Positions 27,448 through 38,307 of a stretch of 64,000 bases of DNA are shown one piece after another. A program made the position numbers and the translations under genes. The DNA comes from Novosphingobium sp. KCTC 2891 (lineage in GTDB: Bacteria > Pseudomonadota > Alphaproteobacteria > Sphingomonadales > Sphingomonadaceae). The notes beneath the pieces are model-generated. The model had not been told where the DNA came from. It made no database searches and saw only the letters and a program-made list of their open reading frames with translations. Numbering within the stretch: the first letter of the stretch is position 1; every line of letters starts with the position of its first letter. The stretch covers positions 1-64,000 of the forward strand of contig NZ_JAPCZG010000002.1 in assembly GCF_025938155.1 (NCBI RefSeq), given 5' to 3'.

Positions 27448-28713
27448 TCATGGCGCGATGTTTCCGGTCAGGGCGTTGAGCTGCCAGGCAGCAACGGTCT
27501 GCATGCCTTCGGCCTGCAGCAGCGCGGCTTCGGCCTCGATCGCTTCGCGTTCGGCATCGAGCACGGCAAGCGTGGGCTTTGCGCCCACCTTCGCCTCGAG
27601 GCGGGTGCCGCGCAGCGCTTCGGCGGCGGCGTCGGTGCGCAGACGCGATGCATCGGTCATGCGCCGCGCCGTTATCAGTCCCTGCCAGGCATCGATGACC
27701 ATGCCTTCCAGCGCCTGATCGGCCTGGCGGAGCCTTGCTTCGCTGGCATCGAGATCGGCATCGGCAGCACGTGTCTGCGAAGAAACGCGCCCCCCGGCCC
27801 ACAAGGTCCAGCGCCCGCGCACACCCACGGCAACCGAGTCCGCTTTGTAGCCGGGAAAGAACTGGTCACGCACATGCGCCGCCTCGGCAAAGGCACCGAC
27901 GGTCGGCATACCTTCTGCCTTGGCGGAACGAACCCCGGCACGCGCAACGTCCACGCCCGCCTTCGCCTGCCGCAAGGCCGGATTGGAAGTGCGCGCCATA
28001 TCCAGCGCTTCGTCGAGCGTTGCCGGAATATGCGGCAACGCCGGCAGGGGCGCGAAATCGCCGGCGGGTTTGCCCGTCAGGCGTTGATAGGCGGCCTCGG
28101 CTGAAGTGCGGCGTCCTTGCGCCTGAGCAAGTCCGGCGTCGGCTTCTGCCTTTCTCGCGCGCGCCTGGGCCAGTTCGGAACTGGCGATCTCGCCCGCGCG
28201 GAACCGCAATTCCGCTTGCCGCTCGGTTTCGACGAGTTCGCCGACGAGTTGGCCATACCGGGCTTCGAGCTTCCGCGCGGTGAGAACCTCGGTGTAGGTG
28301 CTGACCGCCCGAACGATGGTCTGCAACCGCGCCTGTTCTGCTCCGAAGCGCGCCATGTCCGCGCCGCCGCGCGCCTGATCGATGGCCGATGAAATTCGCC
28401 CGCCGGCGTAGAGCGGCATCTCCGCGGTGGCCTGCACCGTGAAGGGAGAAACACTGTCCGCCGCAAGGCCGAAGAAGCCGCCGTTATCGATCCGGCCGAC
28501 TCCGTACGATCCTTCCACCCGCAGGAGCGGATTGCTTTCCGCACGTGCGCGGTCGAGCCGGGCTTTCGCCGCCGCCTCACCCGCGTTGGCTTCGGCGAGC
28601 GTGGGGGCGTTCGCCAAAGCATCGGTGACGGCGGCGGCGAGATCCTGCCCCGATGCCGGGGGGGCGGCAGCGAGGCAGGATAGCGTGACCAACGGCAGAA
28701 TCAGGCGGCGCAT
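27448..28713 (-). CDS. TolC-family outer-membrane efflux protein
   Basis: Outer-membrane factor of 421 residues with a Sec signal peptide (cleavage near ASGQ, residue 23) and the two-fold repeated alpha-helical structure of OEP proteins (ANAPTLAEANAGEAAAKARLDRARAE, and a second copy with ARTSNPALRQAKAGVDVARAG). It supplies the outer-membrane duct for the RND adaptor and pump encoded on the other strand at 30.7-35.0 kb. It follows the DUF2892 gene by 12 bases and is the last gene of the leftward half of the sulfur island. Splitting tolC from its pump genes is uncommon. Confidence 0.9.
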   Translation of the reverse strand: MRRLILPLVTLSCLAAAPPASGQDLAAAVTDALANAPTLAEANAGEAAAKARLDRARAESNPLLRVEGSYGVGRIDNGGFFGLAADSVSPFTVQATAEMPLYAGGRISSAIDQARGGADMARFGAEQARLQTIVRAVSTYTEVLTARKLEARYGQLVGELVETERQAELRFRAGEIASSELAQARARKAEADAGLAQAQGRRTSAEAAYQRLTGKPAGDFAPLPALPHIPATLDEALDMARTSNPALRQAKAGVDVARAGVRSAKAEGMPTVGAFAEAAHVRDQFFPGYKADSVAVGVRGRWTLWAGGRVSSQTRAADADLDASEARLRQADQALEGMVIDAWQGLITARRMTDASRLRTDAAAEALRGTRLEAKVGAKPTLAVLDAEREAIEAEAALLQAEGMQTVAAWQLNALTGNIAP

Positions 28714-28725
28714 TTCAGTCCCGAT

Positions 28726-28929
28726 TCAATTGAACGCGTTACCGGGCCTGACACCCAGCTTCTTGAAGATCATTGCCGCAGGGCAAAAACCGGTGAAGCT
28801 GGCCTGCAACAGATTCGCGCCGGCGAACGCGGTCAGCCAGAGAAACCCCGGATGAACCCAGTGCGCCAGCGCCAGGCTGGCCAGAACCACCACTCCGGCG
28901 AAGCGGAAAACCGCAGCATCAAGCATCAT
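28726..28929 (-). CDS. DUF2892 small membrane protein (YgaP membrane-anchor-like)
   Basis: Protein of 67 residues with two hydrophobic helices (AVFRFAGVVVLASLALAHW and WLTAFAGANLLQASF) and the F-x-G-F-C-P-A-A-M-I-F-K-K-L-G motif of the DUF2892/YgaP C-terminal family. A Cys lies in the membrane-boundary motif. ATG 28929 is preferred since an AAGGAG stands 7 bases upstream; ATG 28935 is too close. DUF2892 is normally fused to or adjacent to rhodanese domains; here it is between sulfide:quinone reductase and TolC, with a free rhodanese across the divergent promoter, consistent with sulfane-sulfur handling. Confidence 0.85.
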   Translation of the reverse strand: MMLDAAVFRFAGVVVLASLALAHWVHPGFLWLTAFAGANLLQASFTGFCPAAMIFKKLGVRPGNAFN

Positions 28930-28940
28930 GGCCATTCTCC

Positions 28941-30221
28941 TTATTTGAAGCGCAGCTTGCGGATGCCGAGCGCGTGCATCGCAAGCTTTTCGTAAAAGGG
29001 TTCACTGGTCCCGCGCCGTACTTTGTGCAGGAAGTACTTCTCGAACCCGACTTTCGCGAGGTGCACCCACTTGCCGCTCGACGACCAGTTGAGGTTGCGC
29101 GGCGGGATCTGGGGCTGGGCCACGAAGGCGACACCGCCGTCGCCAAAGTCGGCCAGGCACACGGCGTTCCAGGTGGCTTCTTCGGCCGGCTCCTTGCCTT
29201 CCAGTTCCAGCTTCAGATTGGCCGCGATGGCGGTGACCATCGATTCGATCATGAAGCCGGTCTTGGGCACGCCCACGGGAACAGGGGTCGGTCCGATCGG
29301 CGGGATCGCAACGCACACCCCCAGCGAATAGACGTTCTTGAAGGTCGGATTGCGCTGGTGCTTGTCGGCCAGGATGAACCCGCGAGGATTGGTCAGCCCT
29401 TCGATGCCGTGCACGGCCCCGACGCCGCGGAAGGCGGGCAGGATCATCGAATAGCCGAACGGCAGGTCATGGGCCGACTTGACCGAACCGTCCTCGGCCA
29501 CTTCCTCGACATGCATGGTGCCCTCTTCCACCTTGGTGATGCGGGCATTGGTGATCCACTTGATGTGCCGGTTGCGCAGCTCGCTTTCAAGCAGCGACTT
29601 GGTGTCGCCCACGCCGTCCAGGCCGAGATGGCCGATGTAGGGTTCCGGGCTGATGTAGGTCATCGGCACGCGGTCGCGGATCTTGCGGCGGCGCAGTTCG
29701 GTGTCGAGAATCAGCGCAAATTCGTAGGCAGGGCCATAGCAAGATGCGCCCTGCGCGGCGCCGACCACGATGGGTTTCGGATTCTCGCAGAAGCGATCGA
29801 AGGCATCTGCCGCATGAGAGGCATGATCCGTTCGGCAGACCGACTGGGTAAACCCGTCTGGACCAAGCCCTTCCACCTCGTCGAAGGCCAGTTCGGGGCC
29901 AGTGGCGATCACAAGGTAATCGTAGGCCAGCGACGTGCCGTCGTTGAGTTCGACCCGGTTCTCGGCGGGGTGCACCCGCTTTGCGCCCACGGCGGTAAAC
30001 CCGATGCCCTTCTTCTTCATGATCGGCGGCAAATGGACCTTTACGGCGTCGGGCTCGCGCCAACGCACCGCCACCCAGGGATTGCTCGGGACGAACCAGA
30101 AATCTTCCTGGTCGTTGATCACGGTGACCTCCGCCTTGCCCTTCGCGGCATCGCGGATTTCATAGGCAGCGATCGTGCCGCCAAGGCCTGAACCCAGGAT
30201 AATGATCTGGGGCAATGACAT
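28941..30221 (-). CDS. Sulfide:quinone oxidoreductase-like flavoprotein
   Basis: FAD-linked membrane-associated flavoprotein of 426 residues. It has the N-terminal dinucleotide motif I-L-G-S-G-L-G-G, an FWFVPSNPWVAV stretch typical of SQR, and three cysteines C129, C161 and C355 whose positions closely match the three catalytic Cys of Acidithiobacillus SQR (128/160/356, from general knowledge). The C-terminal LADFGDGG...PP and an amphipathic tail fit quinone and membrane contact. It would oxidise H2S to sulfane sulfur and reduce quinone. Start 30221 has a GGGAGAG Shine-Dalgarno. First gene of the leftward half-operon; its promoter overlaps the shared operator candidate. Confidence 0.88.
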   Translation of the reverse strand: MSLPQIIILGSGLGGTIAAYEIRDAAKGKAEVTVINDQEDFWFVPSNPWVAVRWREPDAVKVHLPPIMKKKGIGFTAVGAKRVHPAENRVELNDGTSLAYDYLVIATGPELAFDEVEGLGPDGFTQSVCRTDHASHAADAFDRFCENPKPIVVGAAQGASCYGPAYEFALILDTELRRRKIRDRVPMTYISPEPYIGHLGLDGVGDTKSLLESELRNRHIKWITNARITKVEEGTMHVEEVAEDGSVKSAHDLPFGYSMILPAFRGVGAVHGIEGLTNPRGFILADKHQRNPTFKNVYSLGVCVAIPPIGPTPVPVGVPKTGFMIESMVTAIAANLKLELEGKEPAEEATWNAVCLADFGDGGVAFVAQPQIPPRNLNWSSSGKWVHLAKVGFEKYFLHKVRRGTSEPFYEKLAMHALGIRKLRFK

Positions 30222-30302
30222 TTTCGCTCTCCCGCAATCCAGTTCAGAGCCTCGGTCGCTCGGAAAATCGGTCGAAACGCGCAACGATGTGTTGCATCGG
30301 CG

Positions 30303-30335
30303 TTGACTTATATAATCATTTTAGGATATGAGCAA
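30303..30335. promoter_or_regulatory. Divergent promoter pair with inverted-repeat operator of the sulfur island
   Basis: Leftward: TTGCTC (30330-30335), 17 bases, TATAAG (30307-30312), a strong match. Rightward: TTGACT (30303-30308), 18 bases, TATGAG (30327-30332), weaker. Both are spanned by the imperfect inverted repeat CTTATAT (30307-30313) / ATATGAG (30326-30332), in an AT-rich patch unlike the surrounding DNA. A regulator bound here would control both half-operons; the BigR/SqrR-like ArsR protein at 35.0 kb is the candidate. Confidence 0.6.
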
Positions 30336-30391
30336 GGGATAAAGTTTGCCAGGGACCCGTTGAGGGTCACTCCCCGTGAAAGGATGAGCCG

Positions 30392-30727
30392 ATGGTTTTT
30401 GGGTTCGGTACGCCAAAGCATCCCGAAGTGACCGCGCAGGAACTCGACGCGATGCTGCGCTCGGGCAAAGCGGTCGTGGTGGATGTGCGCGAAGTGGATG
30501 AGTTCGAGAGCGGGCACATTCCCGGCGCGATCAACATGCCGCTGTCGACGTTCCAGCCATCCAGACTGCCGGACACCGCCGGCAAGACGCTGGTGCTCAA
30601 CTGCCTGGGCGGCAAACGTTCGGCGATGGCGCTCGACAAGTGCGCCGTGGCCCAGTCCGCCGTCGATACCCATCTCGCGGGCGGTTTTGGCGCCTGGCAA
30701 TCGGCCGGCTTGCCGGTCGAACGATAA
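30392..30727 (+). CDS. Single-domain rhodanese (sulfurtransferase)
   Basis: Rhodanese of 111 residues that carries sulfane sulfur on its catalytic cysteine. The motifs VVVDVREVDEFESGHIPGA (first half) and active-site loop C71-L-G-G-K-R-S are intact. ATG 30392 is preceded by AAGGATG. No signal peptide, so cytoplasmic. It is the first gene of the rightward half of the sulfur island, next to RND pump genes and divergent from the sulfide:quinone reductase, so it likely accepts or relays persulfide made there. Confidence 0.92.
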   Translation: MVFGFGTPKHPEVTAQELDAMLRSGKAVVVDVREVDEFESGHIPGAINMPLSTFQPSRLPDTAGKTLVLNCLGGKRSAMALDKCAVAQSAVDTHLAGGFGAWQSAGLPVER

Positions 30728-30750
30728 GCAACTCTGCAGGGGACATGACA

Positions 30751-31800
30751 ATGCGGGGATACCTGTTGGCCCTGACCGCCTTGGGCACGGCGGTCCTTGC
30801 TCTACCGCTCACCGGCTGCAGCAGCGGCGAGGAGACGGCGCAGACGGCCAAGGCGCCGGCAGGTCCCCGGCTGGTCCTCGGCGCCAGCGACACGGTGAAC
30901 TGGCAAGACGTCAGCGCCGAAATCGCCACGGTCGATCAGGCCCAGGTTCTGGCCCGCATTCCCGGCATCCTGACCACGCTGACGGTCAGGGAAGGCGACA
31001 TGGTTGCCAAGGGCCAGGTCATCGGGCGCATTGTCGACAGCCAGCTTGGCTATCAGGCCGGCGCCTATGGCGCGCAGGCCGCCGCCGCGCAGGCCCAGGC
31101 CGCGCAGGCCCAGGGCGAACTGTCGCGCACCCGGTTCCTCTACCAGAACGGCGTTTACGCCAAGGCGCGTCTTGAACAGGCGGAGGCGGCAGCGGCTGCG
31201 GCCAATGCTCAGGTGCGTGCGGCGCAGGCCCAGCAGTCGGCGGTGGGAGCCGTGGCAGGGCAAGGCACGGTTACCGCGCCTGCCAGCGGCCGCGTCCTGC
31301 GCGCCGATGTCCCCGCCGGTTCCCCCGTTGCGCCGGGCATGGCGATCGCCGTGATTACCGCTGGCCCGACCATCGTCCGCCTCGAAATGCCCGAATCGCT
31401 TGCCGACAAGGTCCATGCGGGATCGCGAGTCACCGCAAGCGGCATCGGCAGCGGCGCGGGCGTGGGGACGGTGATCAAGCTCTATCCCTCCGTCACCGCC
31501 GGACAGGTGACCGCCGACGTGAACATGCCGGGTATCGACAACCGCCTGATCGGCCGCCGCGTTGCCGCGAAGGTCGATACCGGGGCGCGCAAGGCCCTGC
31601 TGGTGCCGGCCGGCTATGTCACCAATCGCTATGGCATCGACTATGTGACGATCCTCGCCAAGGACGGTTCGGCCGCGCAGGTGCCTGTGCAGACGGCAGC
31701 GTCGGCGGAACCGGGCAAGGTTGAAATCCTTTCCGGCGCAAGTGCCGGCGATACACTGGTTGGCCCGAATGGTGCTCAGCCGAACGGAGCCCGGCGCTGA
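30751..31800 (+). CDS. RND efflux periplasmic adaptor (membrane-fusion lipoprotein)
   Basis: HlyD/AcrA-type adaptor of 349 residues with a lipoprotein signal (lipobox L-T-G-C near residue 23), lipoyl/barrel segments (ARIPGILTTLTVREGDMVAKGQ), an Ala/Gln-rich hairpin (AAQAQAAQAQGELSRTRFLYQ) and a beta-barrel domain. I chose ATG 30751, 7 bases after AGGGGA; ATG 30745 is too close. It overlaps the RND pump gene by one base (TGATG). It links the inner-membrane pump to the TolC encoded at 27.4 kb. Confidence 0.9.
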   Translation: MRGYLLALTALGTAVLALPLTGCSSGEETAQTAKAPAGPRLVLGASDTVNWQDVSAEIATVDQAQVLARIPGILTTLTVREGDMVAKGQVIGRIVDSQLGYQAGAYGAQAAAAQAQAAQAQGELSRTRFLYQNGVYAKARLEQAEAAAAAANAQVRAAQAQQSAVGAVAGQGTVTAPASGRVLRADVPAGSPVAPGMAIAVITAGPTIVRLEMPESLADKVHAGSRVTASGIGSGAGVGTVIKLYPSVTAGQVTADVNMPGIDNRLIGRRVAAKVDTGARKALLVPAGYVTNRYGIDYVTILAKDGSAAQVPVQTAASAEPGKVEILSGASAGDTLVGPNGAQPNGARR

Positions 31801-34800
31801 TGAACATCGGCATATCCGGCAAGCTGACGCGGGCGACGATCATGTCGCCGCTCACCCCGCTGTTCCTGCTGGCCGCGATCCTTGTCGGCCTGCTGGCCAC
31901 GATCACGATCCCGCGCGAAGAGGAACCGCAGATCAAGGTGCCCATGGTGGACATCATGGTCCAGGCACCGGGCCTGTCCGCGTCTGACGCCGTGGAGCTG
32001 GTGGGCAAGCCGCTGGAGACCATCGTCAAGAGCGTCGACGGCGTCGAACATGTCTACACCCAGGCGCAGGATAACGGCGCCATGGTCACCGCCCGGTTCC
32101 TCGTCGGCTCGAACCCCGAGGACGCGGCGATCCGCATCAACGAGAAGATCGAGGCCAACAAGGACCGGATTCCGGTCGGTATCCCTGCGCCGCAGGTGAC
32201 GGTGCGCGGGATCAACGACGTGCCGATCGTGGTCCTGACGCTGACCCCGAAGCCCGGCACGCCCGGCCGATGGGACGACCAGGCCCTGGCCGAACTGGCG
32301 GGCAAGCTCAGGACCGAGATTGCCAAGGTCGACGATGTCGGCCTCACCTTCATCACCGGCGGCCAGCACATGGCGCTGCGCGTGGTTCCCGATCCGGCCA
32401 GGCTGGCGCTCTACCGCGTGCCGCTGGGCAATCTGATCGAAGCCGTTTCGCAGGCCAATCGCGCCCTCCCGGCCGGAACCGTGCGCGAAGGCGGGCAAGC
32501 GGCACTGGTCGTTGCCGGCCAGACGCTGCGCGATGCGCAGGAACTTGCGAACCTGACCGTGCGCTCGGCCAGCGGCGCCCCGGTCCTGCTTTCCGATGTC
32601 GCGAAAATCGAGCAGGCTCCGACGCAGAACCAGGCCCGCGCCTGGCGCTGGGCAAAGGATGATCGTTCGGGCTGGAATATGGGTCCGGCAGTCAGCCTTG
32701 CCATCGCCAAGCGCGCCGGCGCCAACGCGGTCACTGTTTCGGAAGGCGTCGTGGAACGCGTCAATGCGCTCAAGAACACGCTGATCCCGGCGGGCGTCGA
32801 CGTGGCCGTCACCCGCAACTATGGCGAAAGCGCGAACGATAAAGCCAACGAGCTGATCTTCCACCTCGCGCTGGCAACCGTCTCGATCGTCGTGCTGATC
32901 GGCTTTGCCATTGGCTGGCGCGAAGCGGGCGTTACCGCCATCGTCATCCCCACCACGATCATGCTGACCATGTTCGCATCGAACGTCATGGGCTTCACGA
33001 TCAACCGCGTCAGCCTGTTCGCACTGATCTTCTCCATCGGCATTCTGGTCGATGACGCCATCGTGATGATCGAGAACATCGCCCGGCACTGGGCCATGAA
33101 CGATGGGCGCAGCCGCATCGACGGCGCGGTCGATGCCGTGGCCGAAGTCGGCAACCCGACGATCATCGCCACGCTGACCGTCGTTGCGGCCCTGCTGCCG
33201 ATGCTGTTCGTCTCGGGCCTGATGGGCCCCTACATGGCGCCGATCCCGATCAACGCCTCGGCCTCGATGATCTTCAGCTTCTTCGTCGCGGTCATCATCG
33301 CGCCCTGGCTGATGGTCCGCTTCGCCCGCAAGACCCTCTCCCATGGACACGACGAGCACGGGGGCAAACTGGGCGCGCTCTACAAGCGCTATGCCAGCAA
33401 GGTGATCGCCACGCGGCAAAGCGCCAGGCGCTTCCTGGTCATCGTCGGTGTCGCCACCCTGGCCGCGTGCTCGATGTTCTACTTCAAGGCGGTGACGGTG
33501 AAGCTGCTGCCTTTCGACAACAAGAGCGAAGTGCAGCTCGTGGCCGACCTGCCGGAGGGCACCAGCCTGGAGACGACGTCGCGCGTGCTGGAACAGGCCG
33601 CCGCCGTGGCGCGGACCGTGCCCGAAGTCACCTCGATGGAAGCCTATGCGGGAACGTCGGCCCCGTTCAATTTCAATGGACTGGTCCGGCACTATTTCCT
33701 GCGCAATGCCCCTGAAATGGGCGACCTGATGGTGACGCTCCTGCCCAAGGGCGATCGCTCGCGCTCCAGCCACGATGTGGCGGTGGACCTGCGTGAAAAG
33801 CTGAAGGCGATCCCCCTGCCCGCCGGTGGCTCGCTGAAGGTGGTCGAGACGCCGCCGGGACCGCCGGTGCTGGCAACGCTGCTCGCCGAAATCTACGGTC
33901 CGGACGAGGCCACCCGCCAGAAGACCGCCGCGCAGGTCGAGGCGATCTTCAAGTCGGTGCCCTACATCGTCGACGTCGACAACAGCTTCGGACAGCCCCG
34001 CCCGACGCTCAAGCTGATCCCCGACCGGGCAAAGCTTGACCACTATGGCCTGTCCGAACGCCAGCTGTTCGACAGCATCGGCGCGCTTATGGGCACGCAA
34101 GTGGTCGGCTATGCACCCAGAAATGGGCAAATGGGCGGCAATGATCGCGATCCGCTGCCGATCGAACTCGCGCTCGACCAGTCGCAACGCAGCTGGTCGG
34201 CTTCGCTCGCCGCAACGCCCGTCGCGGCCACGCCCACCGGGCAGCTCGTGCCCCTGGGCGAGCTGGTCACGGCGCGCATGGAACCAGGCGGACAGGCCAT
34301 CTTCCGCCGCGACGGCCGCGGAGCCGCCATGGTGACCGCTGAACTCGCCGGCCGCTACGAAGCGCCGATCTACGGGATGCTGGCGGTCGACGATGCCATC
34401 AACAAGTTCGACTGGAAGGCGCATGGCCTGCAAAAGCCGGACGTGATCCTTCACGGGCAGCCGAACGACGAAAGCAAGACCTCGCTGCTGTGGGACGGCG
34501 AATGGGAGATCACCTGGGTCACCTTCCGCGACATGGGCGGCGCATTCATGGTCGCGCTGCTGGGCATCTACGTGCTGGTGGTCGGTCAATTCCGCAGCTT
34601 CACGATTCCGCTGGTGATCCTTACCCCCATCCCGCTCACGCTGGTCGGCATCGTGCTGGGCCACATGCTGTTCCGCGCCCCGTTCACGGCGACCTCGATG
34701 ATCGGGTTCATCGCCCTGGCGGGGATCATCGTGCGCAATTCGATCCTGCTGGTCGATTTCATCCGCCACACGCGCTCGCCGGACAAGAGCCTGCGCGAAA

Positions 34801-35024
34801 CCCTGATCGAGGCAGGCATGATCCGCTTCAAGCCGATCGTCCTGACCGCAGCGGCAGCCATGATCGGCGCGGCGGTGATCCTGACCGACCCCATCTTCCA
34901 GGGTCTCGCCATCTCGCTGCTGTTCGGGCTCGCCTCGTCGACCTTGCTGACCGTGCTGGTCATTCCCGCGATCTATGTCGTGCTGCGCGACGATGGTCGG
35001 CCGTTTCCGGAACCTGGCGCATGA
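31800..35024 (+). CDS. RND-superfamily efflux permease
   Basis: Inner-membrane proton-driven pump of 1074 residues, the normal RND length, with 12 predicted helices in two halves and large periplasmic loops. Helix 4 contains the F-S-I-G-I-L-V-D-D-A-I-V motif with the proton-relay Asp pair, and ITIPREEEPQIKVPMVDI near the N-terminus resembles the HAE1 and related families. It is translationally coupled to the adaptor upstream and to the ArsR regulator downstream (ATGA overlap). Being embedded with SQR, rhodanese and DUF2892, it may export a sulfur-containing metabolite rather than an antibiotic; this is inference. Confidence 0.92.
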   Translation: MNIGISGKLTRATIMSPLTPLFLLAAILVGLLATITIPREEEPQIKVPMVDIMVQAPGLSASDAVELVGKPLETIVKSVDGVEHVYTQAQDNGAMVTARFLVGSNPEDAAIRINEKIEANKDRIPVGIPAPQVTVRGINDVPIVVLTLTPKPGTPGRWDDQALAELAGKLRTEIAKVDDVGLTFITGGQHMALRVVPDPARLALYRVPLGNLIEAVSQANRALPAGTVREGGQAALVVAGQTLRDAQELANLTVRSASGAPVLLSDVAKIEQAPTQNQARAWRWAKDDRSGWNMGPAVSLAIAKRAGANAVTVSEGVVERVNALKNTLIPAGVDVAVTRNYGESANDKANELIFHLALATVSIVVLIGFAIGWREAGVTAIVIPTTIMLTMFASNVMGFTINRVSLFALIFSIGILVDDAIVMIENIARHWAMNDGRSRIDGAVDAVAEVGNPTIIATLTVVAALLPMLFVSGLMGPYMAPIPINASASMIFSFFVAVIIAPWLMVRFARKTLSHGHDEHGGKLGALYKRYASKVIATRQSARRFLVIVGVATLAACSMFYFKAVTVKLLPFDNKSEVQLVADLPEGTSLETTSRVLEQAAAVARTVPEVTSMEAYAGTSAPFNFNGLVRHYFLRNAPEMGDLMVTLLPKGDRSRSSHDVAVDLREKLKAIPLPAGGSLKVVETPPGPPVLATLLAEIYGPDEATRQKTAAQVEAIFKSVPYIVDVDNSFGQPRPTLKLIPDRAKLDHYGLSERQLFDSIGALMGTQVVGYAPRNGQMGGNDRDPLPIELALDQSQRSWSASLAATPVAATPTGQLVPLGELVTARMEPGGQAIFRRDGRGAAMVTAELAGRYEAPIYGMLAVDDAINKFDWKAHGLQKPDVILHGQPNDESKTSLLWDGEWEITWVTFRDMGGAFMVALLGIYVLVVGQFRSFTIPLVILTPIPLTLVGIVLGHMLFRAPFTATSMIGFIALAGIIVRNSILLVDFIRHTRSPDKSLRETLIEAGMIRFKPIVLTAAAAMIGAAVILTDPIFQGLAISLLFGLASSTLLTVLVIPAIYVVLRDDGRPFPEPGA

Positions 35025-35332
35025 AGCCGGCCGATCTCTCGGACCTCAAGGCCAACGCCGTGAGCATGGCAGGCCGCCTCAGGCTGATGGGTCACCCGGA
35101 GCGCCTGCTGATGCTCTGCCGCATGGACGAAGGCGAGGTGTCCGTCGGCGAACTCGTGGAGCTTAGCGGGCTTTCCCAATCGTCGGTTTCCCAGCACCTG
35201 GCGCTGCTGCGCGAGGAAGGCGTGGTCAAGATAAGGGGCGAGGCGCAGACCCGCTTCTACAGCCTCAAGGATCCCGTCATGCGCGGGGTCATCCACGCCC
35301 TTTGCGAACTGTGCAACACAACCGGCAAGTGA
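35021..35332 (+). CDS. ArsR-family regulator, BigR/SqrR-like persulfide sensor candidate
   Basis: Winged-helix regulator of 103 residues. The recognition helix is V-G-E-L-V-E-L-S-G-L-S-Q-S-S-V-S-Q-H-L. Cysteines occur at C33, in L-L-M-L-C-R-M-D-E-G-E-V-S-V-G-E-L, and at C95 and C98 near the C-terminus. This two-position cysteine layout matches the persulfide-sensing BigR/SqrR group, where the pair forms a tetrasulfide bridge and releases DNA (family knowledge). The CxC metal motif of classical ArsR is absent. Last gene of the rightward operon, overlapping the RND stop, which gives feedback control of the island. Confidence 0.85.
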   Translation: MKPADLSDLKANAVSMAGRLRLMGHPERLLMLCRMDEGEVSVGELVELSGLSQSSVSQHLALLREEGVVKIRGEAQTRFYSLKDPVMRGVIHALCELCNTTGK

Positions 35333-35489
35333 TGCCTGGCCGACAGGCGATCGAGCGCGGCCGGCAACACCACGAATACCGCAACAGCGACAAGTCGATC
35401 CGGTGCGAGAACCGGCACCCCGCACGCGACAAGCTGGCATCATCATGGAATCGCGCAGGAAATCGAAACACCTGCTTCCGCTTTGATTG

Positions 35490-35519
35490 TTGAGCGCTTT
35501 TGTCGATTACTGTGATACT
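35490..35519 (+). promoter_or_regulatory. Possible katG promoter
   Basis: TTGAGC (35490-35495), 18-base spacer, GATACT (35514-35519), about 85 bases before katG. Each hexamer matches the consensus at only 4 positions, so it is tentative. The rest of the 274-base gap after arsR shows nothing recognisable. Confidence 0.35.
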
Positions 35520-35606
35520 GTTATCCCGTTGGGCGGCGGCGTCCGTGAGCGATAATCCGATGTCGAGCCCGGCGCCGACCTGGCCGAACAGGAGGAGAGC
35601 TCTATC

Positions 35607-37835
<2,229 letters not shown>

Positions 37836-38168
37836 TCCGGCTTAGGCAAGACAGGTGGCGCGCGGCGGCAAGCTTCAAAGAGCTTGCCGCCGCAGACCGC
37901 TCGCCACTTCCCACCGCGCGCCCGCGTGTGGGGGGCGCCCGTTTCCTACGGCCGGCGATGCCCGAGAAGTACGGTCTGCAAAGGGGCCTGGCCGCGGCTC
38001 TGCGTTCCCTGAGCCCCGCGATTCGGAGAGGCTCATTTCGCGGGGGGCGGAACCCATGGGACCAATGGAATTGCAGCGCCGCAATTACCAGCGCAACATG
38101 ATGTCACCCGCCGAATTGCCCATGTCCGGGGCCTTCGTCGTTGCCGTTCATGCAAGCTGCTGATTTTT
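37836..38168. other. Intergenic region between katG and tRNA-Cys, with a 13-bp hairpin
   Basis: A perfect inverted repeat with 13-bp arms (37862-37874 and 37881-37893) and a 6-base loop lies 27 bases after the katG stop. It is probably the 3' end of the katG message, although it has no T-tract. From 37894 to 38168 I see no credible ORF, promoter or RNA. Confidence 0.5.
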
Positions 38169-38242
38169 TGGAGGCCCGAGCCGGAATCGAACCGGCGTAA
38201 ACGGATTTGCAGTCCGGTGCGTAACCACTCCGCCATCGGGCC
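38169..38242 (-). tRNA. tRNA-Cys (GCA)
   Basis: A 74-base cloverleaf read leftward with encoded CCA. The acceptor arms GGCCCGA and TCGGGCC pair perfectly, the discriminator is U as usual for tRNA-Cys, the anticodon loop CTGCAAA places GCA, and the T-arm GGTTCGATTCC is canonical. A T-rich stretch (TTTTTT) follows the 3' end and should terminate transcription. Confidence 0.95.
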
Positions 38243-38307
38243 TCGATGCGCATTCGCGTGGAAGGGGGCGGTTAGCCGAGCGGCGCGCCGGCCGCAACGG
38301 GATTCTT

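Noticed and set aside
31776..34769. A 997-residue open frame on the minus strand
   Set aside because: It is antisense to the RND pump, rich in His/Arg/Asp/Gly with no recognisable domain, the usual shadow of a high-GC gene.
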